From Caballeronia sp. BR00000012568055 (GTDB lineage Bacteria; Pseudomonadota; Gammaproteobacteria; Burkholderiales; Burkholderiaceae): a stretch of 64,000 nucleotides of DNA. The DNA lies in the NCBI RefSeq assembly GCF_029439455.1, contig NZ_JAQFVG010000319.1:1-64000 (forward strand). The letters are read 5' to 3'. Both the position numbers and the translations under genes were made by a program. This document shows, piece by piece, positions 25,766 to 35,115 of the stretch. Within the stretch, counting starts at the first letter, position 1; every line of letters begins with the position of its first letter. The notes beneath the pieces are model-generated. The model was not told the DNA's origin. It saw only the letters and a list, made by a program, of their open reading frames with translations, and searched no databases.

Positions 25766-26881
25766 TCAGCGCCCGGACTTGAACTCGGTCCACAGGCGCG
25801 TCTGCAAGCGCTGGATTTCGGGCGGCAGCGGCTTGAGCAGGAACAGCGTCTTCACCACATCCGACGACGGATACACCGCCGGATCGTTCGCCACGTCCTT
25901 ATCGACATACTTCTTCGCTTCGGCGTTCGCGCTCGGATAGTACACGGCGTTGGTGATCGCGGCGTGGACCTGCGGCGTCTCGATATAGTTGATCCATTCG
26001 AGCGCGGAATCCTTGTTCTTCGCGTCCTTCGGAATGGCCATTACGTCGAACCAGATTGGCGCTCCGCCCTTCGGAATGTAGTAGTCGATCTTGTACGGCT
26101 TCTTGGCTTCCTGCGCGCGATGCTTGGCGATCACCACATCGCCCGACCAGCCGTACGCGAAGCAGATATCGCCGCCGACCATATCGTTGATATAGCCCGA
26201 CGAGTTGAACTGCGTGATGTACGGGCGGATTTTCTTGAGCATCGCCAGCGCTTCGCGATAATCGGCCGGATTCGTGCTCATCGGATCCTTGCCGATGTAA
26301 TGCAGCGCGGCGGCAAACATCTGATCCGGAGCATCCAGCACCGAAACGCCGCATGCCTTCAGCTTCTTGATGTTCTCGGGCTTGAACAAAATATCCCAAT
26401 TGGCGAGATCGACGTTGTCGCCGAGAATCTTCTTGGCTTTATCGACGTTATAGCCGAGGCCGGTCGTGCCGTACGCCCAGGGCACCGCAAACTTGTTGCC
26501 GGGGTCCGCGCCTTCGAGCAGCTTCATCAAATCCGGATCGAGATACTTCAGATTCGGAATCTTCGATTTATCCAGCGGCGAAAAGATATTCGCGGCAATC
26601 TGCTTGCCCGCGTAATTGCTGGTCGGCACGACGATGTCGTAGCCCGAATTGCCCGTGAGCAGCTTGGCCTGGAGCGTGTCGTCGCTGTCGTAGTTGTCGT
26701 ACTTCACCTTGATGCCGGTCTGCTTGGTGAAGTTGGGGATCGTGTCCTTGGCGATGTAATCCGACCAGTTGTACACGTTGAGTTGCTTGTCGGCTGCGTG
26801 TGCCGTCAACGGCATCAGGGCCAGCGCGCACGCTACGGCGCCTGCCAGCTTTGCCACCGAGGCCGCCAGTTTCTGGTTCAT
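25766..26881 (-). CDS. potF: Periplasmic putrescine-binding protein PotF
   Basis: A 371-residue extracellular solute-binding protein (PotD/PotF family). The signal peptide is about 1-30 (hydrophobic stretch ending LTAHAAD). The mature protein begins KQLNVYNWSDYIAKDTI, the typical PotF N terminus with Trp/Asp ligand residues, and includes FAVPWAYGTTGLGYN and DICFAYGWSGDV. It captures putrescine and hands it to PotHI. It is first in potFGHI. Substrate could extend to other diamines or polyamines. Confidence 0.94.
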   Translation of the reverse strand: MNQKLAASVAKLAGAVACALALMPLTAHAADKQLNVYNWSDYIAKDTIPNFTKQTGIKVKYDNYDSDDTLQAKLLTGNSGYDIVVPTSNYAGKQIAANIFSPLDKSKIPNLKYLDPDLMKLLEGADPGNKFAVPWAYGTTGLGYNVDKAKKILGDNVDLANWDILFKPENIKKLKACGVSVLDAPDQMFAAALHYIGKDPMSTNPADYREALAMLKKIRPYITQFNSSGYINDMVGGDICFAYGWSGDVVIAKHRAQEAKKPYKIDYYIPKGGAPIWFDVMAIPKDAKNKDSALEWINYIETPQVHAAITNAVYYPSANAEAKKYVDKDVANDPAVYPSSDVVKTLFLLKPLPPEIQRLQTRLWTEFKSGR

Positions 26882-27506
26882 CTCGATTCTCCCTTGTTAC
26901 GACTTATCACGGCGTGGCGCCGCGCGGGGCCGGTTTATCGTCCGGTGGTTCGCGCAGACCCGCGACTCCTTTAAAAACCCGAAAACTACCATTAAACGCG
27001 GACGCGACAAAAAACATTGCGCCGCATGTCGCGAGAAATGCACAAGGTTCGGGCAACTTCGCTCCGGTGGCTTGCCACGCGGGACTTTCCGCCGCATTCG
27101 AACCTGACGGACGGCTTGCTGGCGAGCCGTTCATCGAGTTACATCGACCGGAAAAGTGCGCGCATTTTAGCCCCTAATTCCCGATGAGGGGACCGAATAA
27201 AACCACACTCGTCAAAGTGGCTCATCGGACTATCTCGCCGATGCAATGTCATTATTCGTAAAAGGGCTTTGGCATCCCGCGCCGGTCTCATCCGTATAGC
27301 TGGAATGAGATACGCGAACGCGGGAACAAGCCGCCCGACGAATAGCCAGCGGAATGGACGTTGCTAGCCAATTCGACGTGCGTCGCGTGTATTTGCAATG
27401 GTTTGCATGAACGCGCCGCTACTTCAATCCGGCAACGCGCGCTGTTTGGAGCGATCAACTTTTGTCGCCCGCCGCCGTTGCAACGCTATTCGGGGTCGTC
27501 GTCTGC
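26882..27506. other. Divergent intergenic region between potF and mntH
   Basis: About 625 bp with no convincing gene; small open frames here lack SDs and family resemblance. It must contain the potF promoter (minus) and the transporter promoter (plus). Visible elements are a TGCAA-N4-TTGCA palindrome at 27394-27407 and weak inverted repeats (CCCCT/AGGGG and CATCGG/CCGATG) around 27170-27245. None is assigned with confidence. Confidence 0.5.
27394..27407 (+). promoter_or_regulatory. Palindrome TGCAA-N4-TTGCA upstream of mntH-like gene
   Basis: TGCAA (27394-27398), TGGT, TTGCA (27403-27407), about 100 bp before the transporter ATG. The half-sites recall TGCAA-type sites of Fur-family manganese regulators (Mur) in alphaproteobacteria, but the spacing differs, so assignment is speculative. 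Confidence 0.3.
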
Positions 27507-28838
27507 ATGAACACCAATCCGTCCGCGCTTGCCCAGATTTCCGCCGCGACTGCCGAGGCGACGGTTCGTCGCGGCCGTCGTCAGGGTCCGCCACGCGCGC
27601 CGCGCGGACGCTGGTATTCGTTTGCCGGCGCGGGCGCGCTCGTCGCGGTCGGTTATATGGACCCCGGCAATTGGGCGACGGCGTTGGCGAGCGGCGCGCG
27701 CTATGGTTACCAATTGCTGTTCGTCGTGCTAATCGCCAGTTTGATGGGCATGCTGCTGCAATGGGTCGCGTCGCGCGTGGGCGTGGTGACCGGGCGCGAT
27801 CTGGCGCAATTGTGCCGCGAACGGTATAGCCGGCGTACGACGATCGCGCTGTGGATCGCGTGTGAGATTGCGATCATCGCGTGCGATGTGGCCGAAGTCG
27901 TTGGCAGCGCGGTGGCGTTGCAATTGCTGTTCGGGGTATCGCTGACAGCGGGTGTGCTGATGTCCGCCGTCGCCACCTTCGCGATGCTCGCACTGCAAAG
28001 CCGCGGCCAACGCCCGCTGCAACGCGCGGTCACGGCGCTGATTCTGTTCGTGAGCTTTTGCTTCGTGGTCGAACTGGCCCTGGCGCATCCCGTGTGGATG
28101 GACGCGCTGCGCGGCCTCGCGCCCTCGCCGCAACTCGTACGCGATGCCGGCATGCTGTGGCTCGCTGCCGGCATTCTCGGCGCGACCGTGATGCCGCATA
28201 ACTTGTATCTGCACTCGGCGCTCGTGAAAGACCACGTCCCGACTCGCGACGATGCCACCATCGGTCAGGCGTTGCGCGGCGTGAATATCGATACATTCGT
28301 GTCGCTGGGGATCGCGTTCGTGGTCAACGCGTCCTTGCTGATCGTCGCTGCGGCAGTGTTTCATGCGGGCGGCTACACGACCATTGACGATCTTGCGGAT
28401 GCGCATCGGCTGATCGCGCCGCTGGTCGGCAGTCATTGGGCCAGTATCGCGTTTGCGGCGGCGCTGCTGGCGTGCGGGCTGAACGCGACGGTCACCGGAA
28501 CGCTCGCCGGTCAGGCGGTGATGGAAGGCTTTCTGCAACTGAAGATGGCGCGCTGGGCGCGGGCGCTTTTGACGCGCGCGCTTGCAATCGGTCCTGCGCT
28601 GGTTGCGGTGGCAAGCTTCGGGCAGCACGGCTCGAATACGCTGCTGGTGGCCACGCAGGTCGTCCTGAGCCTGCAATTGCCGCTCGCGGTCATCCCGCTC
28701 GTGCGCTTCGCCTCCGATGCCGGTTTGATGCGCCGCTGGCGTGTCGCACGCGTGCCGCTTGCCTTGGCCTGGGGATGCGCGGGCGTGATCGTCGCGTTGA
28801 ATGGGACGTTGATCTGGCAGGCGGTAACATCGAACTGA
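27507..28838 (+). CDS. mntH: NRAMP family Mn2+/divalent metal transporter
   Basis: A 443-residue proton-coupled metal importer with about 11 TM helices. The metal-binding motif in TM1 is DPGNWAT (Asp52-Asn55) and the TM6 motif is MPHNLYLHSALVKD from Met229; both ligand sets are intact. A longer frame from a TTG at 27462 exists; the ATG at 27507 is chosen because the added residues have no family match. A basic N-terminal tail (RRGRRQGPPRAPRGR) precedes TM1. A weak hairpin (GGTCGGGC 28840-28847 with GCCCGACC 28879-28886) follows the stop. Manganese is the likely substrate, by family. Confidence 0.9.
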   Translation: MNTNPSALAQISAATAEATVRRGRRQGPPRAPRGRWYSFAGAGALVAVGYMDPGNWATALASGARYGYQLLFVVLIASLMGMLLQWVASRVGVVTGRDLAQLCRERYSRRTTIALWIACEIAIIACDVAEVVGSAVALQLLFGVSLTAGVLMSAVATFAMLALQSRGQRPLQRAVTALILFVSFCFVVELALAHPVWMDALRGLAPSPQLVRDAGMLWLAAGILGATVMPHNLYLHSALVKDHVPTRDDATIGQALRGVNIDTFVSLGIAFVVNASLLIVAAAVFHAGGYTTIDDLADAHRLIAPLVGSHWASIAFAAALLACGLNATVTGTLAGQAVMEGFLQLKMARWARALLTRALAIGPALVAVASFGQHGSNTLLVATQVVLSLQLPLAVIPLVRFASDAGLMRRWRVARVPLALAWGCAGVIVALNGTLIWQAVTSN

Positions 28839-28952
28839 CGGTCGGGCACACGCATTGCTCTGTCCGTTCGATTCTTTTGCCCGACCTTTCAGTTCAGTTT
28901 GGTATCTCAGCCATGCTGCCTGCGCGGGCGATTCGCTCAGGACACTCACTAC

Positions 28953-30209
28953 ATGGCTCAACGCCCGCTCGCTTTTTTTGTACTCGCTCTGGGCGCCGCT
29001 GGCAGCGCGCACGCAACCGTCGCCGTGCTGCAACCCGCGCGCGAAGCCGCCGCCGCGCAACCCGCGCGCGAAGCCGCCGCCGCGCAACCGCTCGAACTCA
29101 CGCTCCTCTATACCGACGACGACACCAAACCGCTCAACGTCGATGTCCCGAAGCAACTGACCGTGAATCTCACCAACGGCGACTTGCCGCCCGCGCCGCT
29201 GACACTCGCGCGCGATCCGAAAGCGCCGGACCATCTGCGTCTGACGCCGGGACAATATCGCCGGGTGCGCTACACGGCGGCTTGGCCCGATACGGCGCGC
29301 GGCACGATCAAGATCGATCCGGTCGGCTTCGATGCCTCGCCGATGCTCGTCACGCTCAACCGTGGCGACAAGCAGGAACAAGTGGTTGCGGCGGAGCATC
29401 GCGAAGCGCAGGCCGCTACGCCTTCGCAACTCGCCAGCGCGACTGCCGCAGCGAACACCGCCGCCGTGCCCACCACGACGCAGGACACGATGCTTTCGGG
29501 CCGTTTCTCCAGCTTCGAACCGAGCTACTTCGCCGATGGCAAAAACGGCGATCAACTCGCCAAATTCCAGTTCAGCTTCAAATACCGCCTGCATCTTCCG
29601 GACGATCCGCGTTCACGCGGCTTCCTCGATAACCTGTACTTCGGCTATACGCAGACGGCGATCTGGAACCTGTCCGCCGATTCCGTGCCGTTTCGCGATA
29701 TCAGCTTCCAACCGCAACTCTTCTATTACGTCGAAGACACCGGCTGGAAAAGCGCGCTGTTCACGCGTATGGGCGTGGCAGCGGGTATCGGACATGAATC
29801 GAATGGTAAAGGCGGCGACACGTCACGCGCGATCAACATCGTCTACGTGCGTCCGACCTGGGATTTCGGCGATCTCAACGGCAATCACCTGACGCTGTCG
29901 CCGAAGATTTACTACTACCTGTCGAAAAGCGGCAACGAAGATATCGCCGACTATCGCGGCTATGTGGACTTTCTCGTGAAGTACGGCAGCCCGGATAGCT
30001 GGCAACTCGCGACGACGATCCGCAAAGGCACCAAGCATTGGTACGGCAGCGTCGAATCGCAGTTGACGTATCCGCTGGCGAAGCTGGTCGGCAGCGCCTG
30101 GGGCGGCTATCTGTTCGCGAGCTATTTCAACGGCTACGGCGAAGATATCCTCGACTACAACCAGCGTCGTCACTGGATCGCGCGGATCGGCTACAGTATC
30201 ACCCGTTGA
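28953..30209 (+). CDS. pldA: Outer-membrane phospholipase A (OMPLA)
   Basis: A 418-residue precursor. The signal peptide (about 1-21) ends GSAHAT. A Pro/Ala-rich segment contains a perfect in-frame tandem duplication of nine residues (PAREAAAAQ twice). About 150 further residues precede the OMPLA beta-barrel, which starts near SFEPSYF (187). Catalytic residues follow the family pattern: His281 and Ser283 in GHESNG and Asn295. It hydrolyses outer-membrane phospholipids as a Ca-dependent dimer when membrane asymmetry is disturbed. E. coli PldA is only 289 residues; the extra N-terminal domain is the difference. The ATG at 28953 is preferred over a start at 28899. Confidence 0.92.
   Translation: MAQRPLAFFVLALGAAGSAHATVAVLQPAREAAAAQPAREAAAAQPLELTLLYTDDDTKPLNVDVPKQLTVNLTNGDLPPAPLTLARDPKAPDHLRLTPGQYRRVRYTAAWPDTARGTIKIDPVGFDASPMLVTLNRGDKQEQVVAAEHREAQAATPSQLASATAAANTAAVPTTTQDTMLSGRFSSFEPSYFADGKNGDQLAKFQFSFKYRLHLPDDPRSRGFLDNLYFGYTQTAIWNLSADSVPFRDISFQPQLFYYVEDTGWKSALFTRMGVAAGIGHESNGKGGDTSRAINIVYVRPTWDFGDLNGNHLTLSPKIYYYLSKSGNEDIADYRGYVDFLVKYGSPDSWQLATTIRKGTKHWYGSVESQLTYPLAKLVGSAWGGYLFASYFNGYGEDILDYNQRRHWIARIGYSITR
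29031..29084 (+). repeat. 27-bp perfect tandem duplication within pldA
   Basis: Positions 29031-29057 and 29058-29084 are identical, followed by a partial third start (CAACCG). The unit is in frame and encodes the nonapeptide repeat QPAREAAAA, so copy number can vary without breaking the gene. Confidence 0.95.
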
Positions 30210-30233
30210 GTTTTTTTACGGTTTCCTCGCTTT

Positions 30234-30437
30234 ATGGCTTCGAATCTTCACGATCTGCCCGACAGCCCTTGCATCGGCGTGTGTTCCACCTTGTTCGACG
30301 ATGTCTGCAAAGGCTGCGGCCGCACGGCGGGCGAAGTATCGAACTGGGTGTTTCTCTCGGATGAAGAGAAACGCGCAATCTGGGAACGCATCAGCCGCGA
30401 AGGTACGGCGATGCGCTTCAAGTACGACAAGATCTGA
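30234..30437 (+). CDS. DUF1289 family small Cys-rich protein
   Basis: A 67-residue protein with the DUF1289 pattern SPCIGVCSTLFDDVCKGCGRT (four cysteines that could bind Zn or an Fe-S cluster) followed by WxxLSDEEKRAIWERI. It is cytosolic and of unknown molecular function. It lies 24 bp after pldA, so probably co-transcribed, and ends at a strong bidirectional terminator. Confidence 0.9.
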   Translation: MASNLHDLPDSPCIGVCSTLFDDVCKGCGRTAGEVSNWVFLSDEEKRAIWERISREGTAMRFKYDKI

Positions 30438-30450
30438 TCGCTCGCATAAG

Positions 30451-30491
30451 AAAAAACGGCTCGCCTTCTTTCGAAAGCGAGCCGTTCTTTT
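30451..30491. terminator. Bidirectional terminator between DUF1289 gene and ABC-F gene
   Basis: Ten-bp perfect stem AACGGCTCGC (30455-30464) with GCGAGCCGTT (30477-30486), flanked by A6 on the left and T-rich CTTTTT on the right, serving the two convergent units. Confidence 0.92.
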
Positions 30492-30507
30492 TGAGGCGTC
30501 GTGAAAC

Positions 30508-32100
30508 TTACTGAATCCCCTGACTCGACAGGAAATCCTCGTAATTCCCGCCAAAGTCGCGCAGCGTGCCATCCGTTTTCACTTCGATAATCCGATTCGC
30601 CAGCCCGCTCACAAACTCGCGGTCATGCGATACGAAAATCAGCGTGCCTTCGAACTTGTCCAGCGCGATCTGCAGCGATTCGATCGATTCCATATCCATG
30701 TGATTGGTCGGCTCGTCCATCAACAGGACGTTGTGGCGGCCGAGCATCAGCTTGCCCCAGATCATGCGGCCCTTCTCGCCGCCCGACAGCACCTTGACGT
30801 TCTTCTTGATGTCGTCCGCGTTGAAGAGCAGACGGCCGAGCGTGCCGCGCATCATCTGCTCGTCGTCGCCTTCCTTGCGATACTGGTCGATCCAGTCGGT
30901 CAGCGTCTCATCCTTCGGAAACTCTTCGTAGGTGTCCTGCGGCATATAGCCGACGTTCGCGTTTTCCGCCCACTTCACGTTGCCGTGATCGAGATCGAGC
31001 GCGCCCTTCAGCGCCTTGAGCAAGGTCGTCTTCCCCGCGCCGTTCTCGCCGATGATCGCAATTCGTTCGCCCGGCTGCACGCTCAGATTGAAGTTCTGGA
31101 AGATGGTCCGATCGTACTTCTTGGTGATCTCATCGGCCACGACGGCGATGTTATGCAGCTTTTTCTCGTACTCGAATCGAATAAACGGATTCTGACGCGA
31201 CGACGGCTTGAATTCCTCGATCTTGATCTTGTCGATCATCTTCAGACGGCTGGTCGCCTGACGCGCCTTGGACTTGTTGGCCGAGAAACGGCGCACGAAG
31301 TCCTGAAGATCGGCGACGCGTTCCTTGGCCTTCTGATTCGCGGCCTGCTGACGCTCGCGCGCCTGCGTCGATGCCAGCATGTAGTCGTCGTAGTTGCCCG
31401 GCCACACTTTCAGCGTGCCGTAATCCATGTCCGCCATGTGCGTGCAGACCTGGTTCAGGAAGTGCCGATCGTGGGAGATGATGATCATCGTCGAGTTGTA
31501 CTGGTTGAGCACGTCTTCCAGCCAACGGATCGAGTTGATGTCGAGGTTGTTGGTCGGCTCGTCCAGCAGCAGCACGTCCGGCTTTGAGAACAGCGCCTGC
31601 GCCAGCAGCACGCGCAGCTTCCAGCCTGGCGCCACGTTGCTCATCGGCCCGGTGTGATCCGAGATGTCGATGCCGATGCCCAGCAGCAGTTCGCCCGCGC
31701 GCGCTTCGGCCGTGTAGCCGTCGTATTCGGCGAACTTGGCTTCGAGGTCGGCGGCGCGCATGTAGTCGTCGTCGGTGGCGTCGGGGTTCGCGTAGATGGC
31801 GTCGCGCTCGGTCATGGCGGCCCACATTTCGGTGTGGCCCATCATGACGACGTCGAGCACGCGCATGTCTTCGTAGGCGAATTGATCCTGACGCAGCTTG
31901 CCCAGACGCAGATTCGGCTCAAGCATGACGTTGCCTGCGGACGGCTCCAGATCGCCGCCGAGAATCTTCATAAAGGTCGACTTGCCGCAGCCGTTGGCGC
32001 CGATCAGGCCATAGCGATTGCCTTCGCCGAACTTGACCGAGATGTTCTCGAAGAGGGGCTTGGGCCCGAATTGCATGGTGATATTGGCGGTAGACAGCAC
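30508..32100 (-). CDS. ybiT: ABC-F family ATPase (YbiT-like)
   Basis: A 530-residue soluble protein with two ABC domains and no membrane segment, closest in motif content to YbiT. Domain 1: Walker [10 protein letters not shown] (about 34-42) and [15 protein letters not shown]. The inter-domain linker (about 240-320) is rich in Lys/Arg and Gln. Domain 2: [11 protein letters not shown], signature [16 protein letters not shown] and [18 protein letters not shown] proteins bind the ribosomal E site and act on stalled elongation. It is monocistronic with its own 188-bp upstream gap. The specific YbiT label is from resemblance, not a search. Confidence 0.88.
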   Translation of the reverse strand: MLSTANITMQFGPKPLFENISVKFGEGNRYGLIGANGCGKSTFMKILGGDLEPSAGNVMLEPNLRLGKLRQDQFAYEDMRVLDVVMMGHTEMWAAMTERDAIYANPDATDDDYMRAADLEAKFAEYDGYTAEARAGELLLGIGIDISDHTGPMSNVAPGWKLRVLLAQALFSKPDVLLLDEPTNNLDINSIRWLEDVLNQYNSTMIIISHDRHFLNQVCTHMADMDYGTLKVWPGNYDDYMLASTQARERQQAANQKAKERVADLQDFVRRFSANKSKARQATSRLKMIDKIKIEEFKPSSRQNPFIRFEYEKKLHNIAVVADEITKKYDRTIFQNFNLSVQPGERIAIIGENGAGKTTLLKALKGALDLDHGNVKWAENANVGYMPQDTYEEFPKDETLTDWIDQYRKEGDDEQMMRGTLGRLLFNADDIKKNVKVLSGGEKGRMIWGKLMLGRHNVLLMDEPTNHMDMESIESLQIALDKFEGTLIFVSHDREFVSGLANRIIEVKTDGTLRDFGGNYEDFLSSQGIQ

Positions 32101-32215
32101 GGCGTGTCCTTTTGAATGGTGTACGGCGAAAAACCTGAGATTTTAACAGCTTTTAGCGGTGTTTTGATGGGCGGCGGTGCGGTGGCCGGCGCGACGCAAA
32201 TAAAATAACCTGCCG

Positions 32216-32252
32216 AAAAAACGACGGGGCGCGGCCTCGTCAGCCGCGCCCC
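32216..32252 (-). terminator. Rho-independent terminator after thrC
   Basis: Ten-bp perfect stem GGGGCGCGGC (32226-32235) with GCCGCGCCCC (32243-32252); the A-run 32216-32221 gives the U-tract on minus-strand RNA. It closes the aminotransferase-hom-thrC operon. Confidence 0.87.
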
Positions 32253-32288
32253 GCGCGTATTCCGGCTTAGTCTCGCCGGTCTTGACCC

Positions 32289-33734
32289 TTAAGTCCGCTC
32301 GGCGATAAATGCCTTCACGACGCCCGCATCTGCCGGGACGATATCGAACCTTTGTGGCAGTTTTTCAAGTCCTGCGAATGCCGCCGGCCGCTCCGGCTCA
32401 CGATTCAACGCCTCACGAATCGTCTCGCCGAATTTGATCGGCTGGGCGGTTTCGAGCACGATCATCGGCACGCCGGGCTTCAGGTTTTCGCGCGCGACCT
32501 TCAAGCCGTCCGCCGTATGCGTGTCGATCATCGTGTTGTAGCGTTCGAACACGTCGCGGATGGTTTTTACGCGGTCGTCGTGATCGCTTTTACCCGATAC
32601 GAAGCCGAATTCCTTCACGCGCGCGAAATCGCCGCTTGCCGCGAGATCGAAACCGCCCTTCTTTTCGACATCGTGGAACAGTTGCACCACGCGTGCCGGA
32701 TCGCGGCCGAGCAGGTCGTACACGAAGCGTTCGAAGTTCGATGCCTTCGAAATATCCATGCTCGGCGAAGTCGTGTGATACGTCTCCGCCGCCCCGCGCA
32801 CGCGATACACACCGCTCTTGAAGAACTCGTCCAGCACATCGTTCTCGTTGGTGGCGACCACGAGCTGATCGATCGGCAAGCCCATCATGCGCGCGATATG
32901 CCCCGCGCACACATTGCCGAAGTTGCCCGACGGCACCGTGAACGACACGCGCTCATCATTGCTCTGCGTCGCGGCGAAATAGCCCTTGAAGTAGTACACA
33001 ACCTGTGCGACCACGCGCGCCCAGTTGATCGAATTGACCGTGCCGATCTTGTGCTTCGCCTTGTAAGCGTGATCGTTCGATACCGCCTTCACGATGTCCT
33101 GGCAGTGATCGAAATTGCCTTCGACCGCGATGTTGAAGATGTTCGGGTCTTGCAGCGAGAACATCTGCGCGGTCTGGAACGCGCTCATCTTCTTGTGCGG
33201 CGACAGCATGAACACGCGCACGCCGGTCTTGCCGCGCATCGCGTATTCGGCGGCGCTGCCGGTGTCGCCCGAGGTCGCGCCGAGGATGTTCAGCGTTTCG
33301 CCGTGTTTGGCCAGCGTGTACTCGAACAGATTGCCGAGCAGTTGCATCGCCATATCTTTGAAGGCGAGCGTCGGGCCGTTCGAGAGCTCCAGCAGCGAGA
33401 TGGGCGTGCCGTTTTCAACGCCGAGCGTTTTCAGCGGCGTGATCTGCGCCGCGCTCTCCTCGTGGCGCACGTTGCTGTAGACCTGCGCGGTGTAGGTCTT
33501 GCGCGTGAGCGAGCGCAGGTCTTCGGCGGGAATGTCATCGCTGAATTTGGACAGCACTTCGAACGCGAGGTCCGCGTACGAGAGCGTGCGCCATTTGGCG
33601 AGTTCATCGGCGGAAACGCGCGGGTATTCGTTCGGCAGATATAAACCGCCGTCCTTCGCCAGACCGCCAAGCAGGATGTCGGAGAACGTGTGGCGCTCGT
33701 TCGAGCCGGCACCGCGCGTCGAGATGTAGTTCAT
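32289..33734 (-). CDS. thrC: Threonine synthase
   Basis: A 481-residue PLP enzyme converting O-phosphohomoserine to threonine. The PLP lysine is Lys126 in GPTLAFKDMAMQ; the N terminus MNYISTRGAG and GATSGDTGSAAEYAMRG match the long (proteobacterial/yeast) ThrC class. It lies 34 bp after hom in the aminotransferase-hom-thrC operon and is followed by a strong terminator. Confidence 0.97.
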   Translation of the reverse strand: MNYISTRGAGSNERHTFSDILLGGLAKDGGLYLPNEYPRVSADELAKWRTLSYADLAFEVLSKFSDDIPAEDLRSLTRKTYTAQVYSNVRHEESAAQITPLKTLGVENGTPISLLELSNGPTLAFKDMAMQLLGNLFEYTLAKHGETLNILGATSGDTGSAAEYAMRGKTGVRVFMLSPHKKMSAFQTAQMFSLQDPNIFNIAVEGNFDHCQDIVKAVSNDHAYKAKHKIGTVNSINWARVVAQVVYYFKGYFAATQSNDERVSFTVPSGNFGNVCAGHIARMMGLPIDQLVVATNENDVLDEFFKSGVYRVRGAAETYHTTSPSMDISKASNFERFVYDLLGRDPARVVQLFHDVEKKGGFDLAASGDFARVKEFGFVSGKSDHDDRVKTIRDVFERYNTMIDTHTADGLKVARENLKPGVPMIVLETAQPIKFGETIREALNREPERPAAFAGLEKLPQRFDIVPADAGVVKAFIAERT

Positions 33735-33768
33735 GTCGCTTGACCGTAAATGAGCGTTATTGAGCGTT

Positions 33769-35091
33769 TCAGTTGAGCGAAGCCATACGCAGCTTCGTCA
33801 CTCTCGAGACCACCGTGGACAAGGCTTCGATTTCGGCGATGGCCGCGTTCGCGTTCTTTTCCACCGTCTCGTGTGTGATCAGGATGATGTCCGTCTCGCC
33901 CTTGTTCGCCCCGCCGACTTCTTCCGATTCCTTCTGCAACAGCGCGTCGATGGAGATGCCCTTGTCGGCGAGAATGCGCGTGATGTTGGCGAGCACGCCG
34001 GTCACATCGGCCACGCGCAGGCGCAGATAGTAGCCGCTGGTCACATCATCGATCGGCAGGATCGGCGTGTTGGACAGCGAGTCCGGCTGGAACGCCAGAT
34101 GCGGCACACGATGCTCCGGATCGGCGGTATGCAGGCGCGTCACGTCGACCAGATCGGCCACCACGGCCGATGCCGTCGGTTCCGCGCCCGCGCCCTTGCC
34201 GTAGTACAGCGTGGTGCCGACCGCATCGCCATGCACGACGACGGCGTTCATCGCGCCTTCCACGTTCGCCAGCAAGCGCTTCTCCGGAACCAGCGTTGGA
34301 TGCGTGCGCAATTCGATGCCCTTCTCCGTGCGCCGCGCAATCCCCAGCAGCTTGATGCGATAACCGAGTTCCTCGGCATAACGAATATCGATCGCCGACA
34401 GTTTGCTGATGCCTTCCACATACGCGCGATCGAACTGCACCGGCACGCCGAACGCAATCGCGCTCATGATCGTGACCTTGTGCGCGGCGTCCACGCCTTC
34501 GATATCGAAAGTCGGATCGGCTTCGGCATAACCGAGTTCTTGCGCGGCCTTCAGCGCGGTTGCGAAGTCCAGCCCGCGATCACGCATCTCCGAGAGAATG
34601 TAGTTCGTCGTGCCATTGATGATGCCCGCAATATATTCGATGCGGTTGGCCGTCAGCCCTTCACGCAGCGCCTTGATGATCGGAATGCCACCCGCCACCG
34701 CTGCTTCGAACGCGACCATCACGCCTTTGGCGCGCGCGGCTTCGAAAATCTCCGTGCCGTGCACGGCGAGCAGCGCCTTGTTGGCCGTCACCACATGCTT
34801 GCCATTGGCAATCGCGCGCAGCACCAGCTCACGCGCCACGCCCGTGCCACCGATCATCTCGCAGACGATGCCGATGGAAGGATCATCGACGACCGCGCCG
34901 AAGTCATCCGTAACCGCGATGCCTTCGTCCTTCGCAGCCTGCGCCTTCGACGGCGTGCGCACCGCGACGCGCGCGATCTCGATGCCGCGACCCGCGCGGC
35001 GTTTGATTTCTTCCTGGTTACGGCGCAGCACCGTGAAGGTGCCGCTGCCGACCGTGCCGAAGCCCAAGAGTCCTACTTTGATCGGTTCCAT
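33769..35091 (-). CDS. hom: Homoserine dehydrogenase
   Basis: A 440-residue NAD(P)-dependent enzyme reducing aspartate semialdehyde to homoserine. The Rossmann motif GLLGFGTVGSGTF is at the N terminus, the catalytic region includes AGIINGTTNYILSEM and TFDIEGVDAAHK, and a C-terminal ACT domain (about 355-435, LRVADVTGVLANITRILADKG) should give threonine feedback inhibition. It is monofunctional, without an aspartokinase domain. It lies 24 bp downstream of the aminotransferase gene. Confidence 0.97.
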   Translation of the reverse strand: MEPIKVGLLGFGTVGSGTFTVLRRNQEEIKRRAGRGIEIARVAVRTPSKAQAAKDEGIAVTDDFGAVVDDPSIGIVCEMIGGTGVARELVLRAIANGKHVVTANKALLAVHGTEIFEAARAKGVMVAFEAAVAGGIPIIKALREGLTANRIEYIAGIINGTTNYILSEMRDRGLDFATALKAAQELGYAEADPTFDIEGVDAAHKVTIMSAIAFGVPVQFDRAYVEGISKLSAIDIRYAEELGYRIKLLGIARRTEKGIELRTHPTLVPEKRLLANVEGAMNAVVVHGDAVGTTLYYGKGAGAEPTASAVVADLVDVTRLHTADPEHRVPHLAFQPDSLSNTPILPIDDVTSGYYLRLRVADVTGVLANITRILADKGISIDALLQKESEEVGGANKGETDIILITHETVEKNANAAIAEIEALSTVVSRVTKLRMASLN

Positions 35092-35115
35092 GCAGCGTGC
35101 TTCTATAAAAGAGAT

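Noticed and set aside
27729-29594. 621-codon minus-strand frame antisense to mntH and pldA
   Set aside because: Composition is Arg/His-rich without family motifs; both sense genes are well supported.
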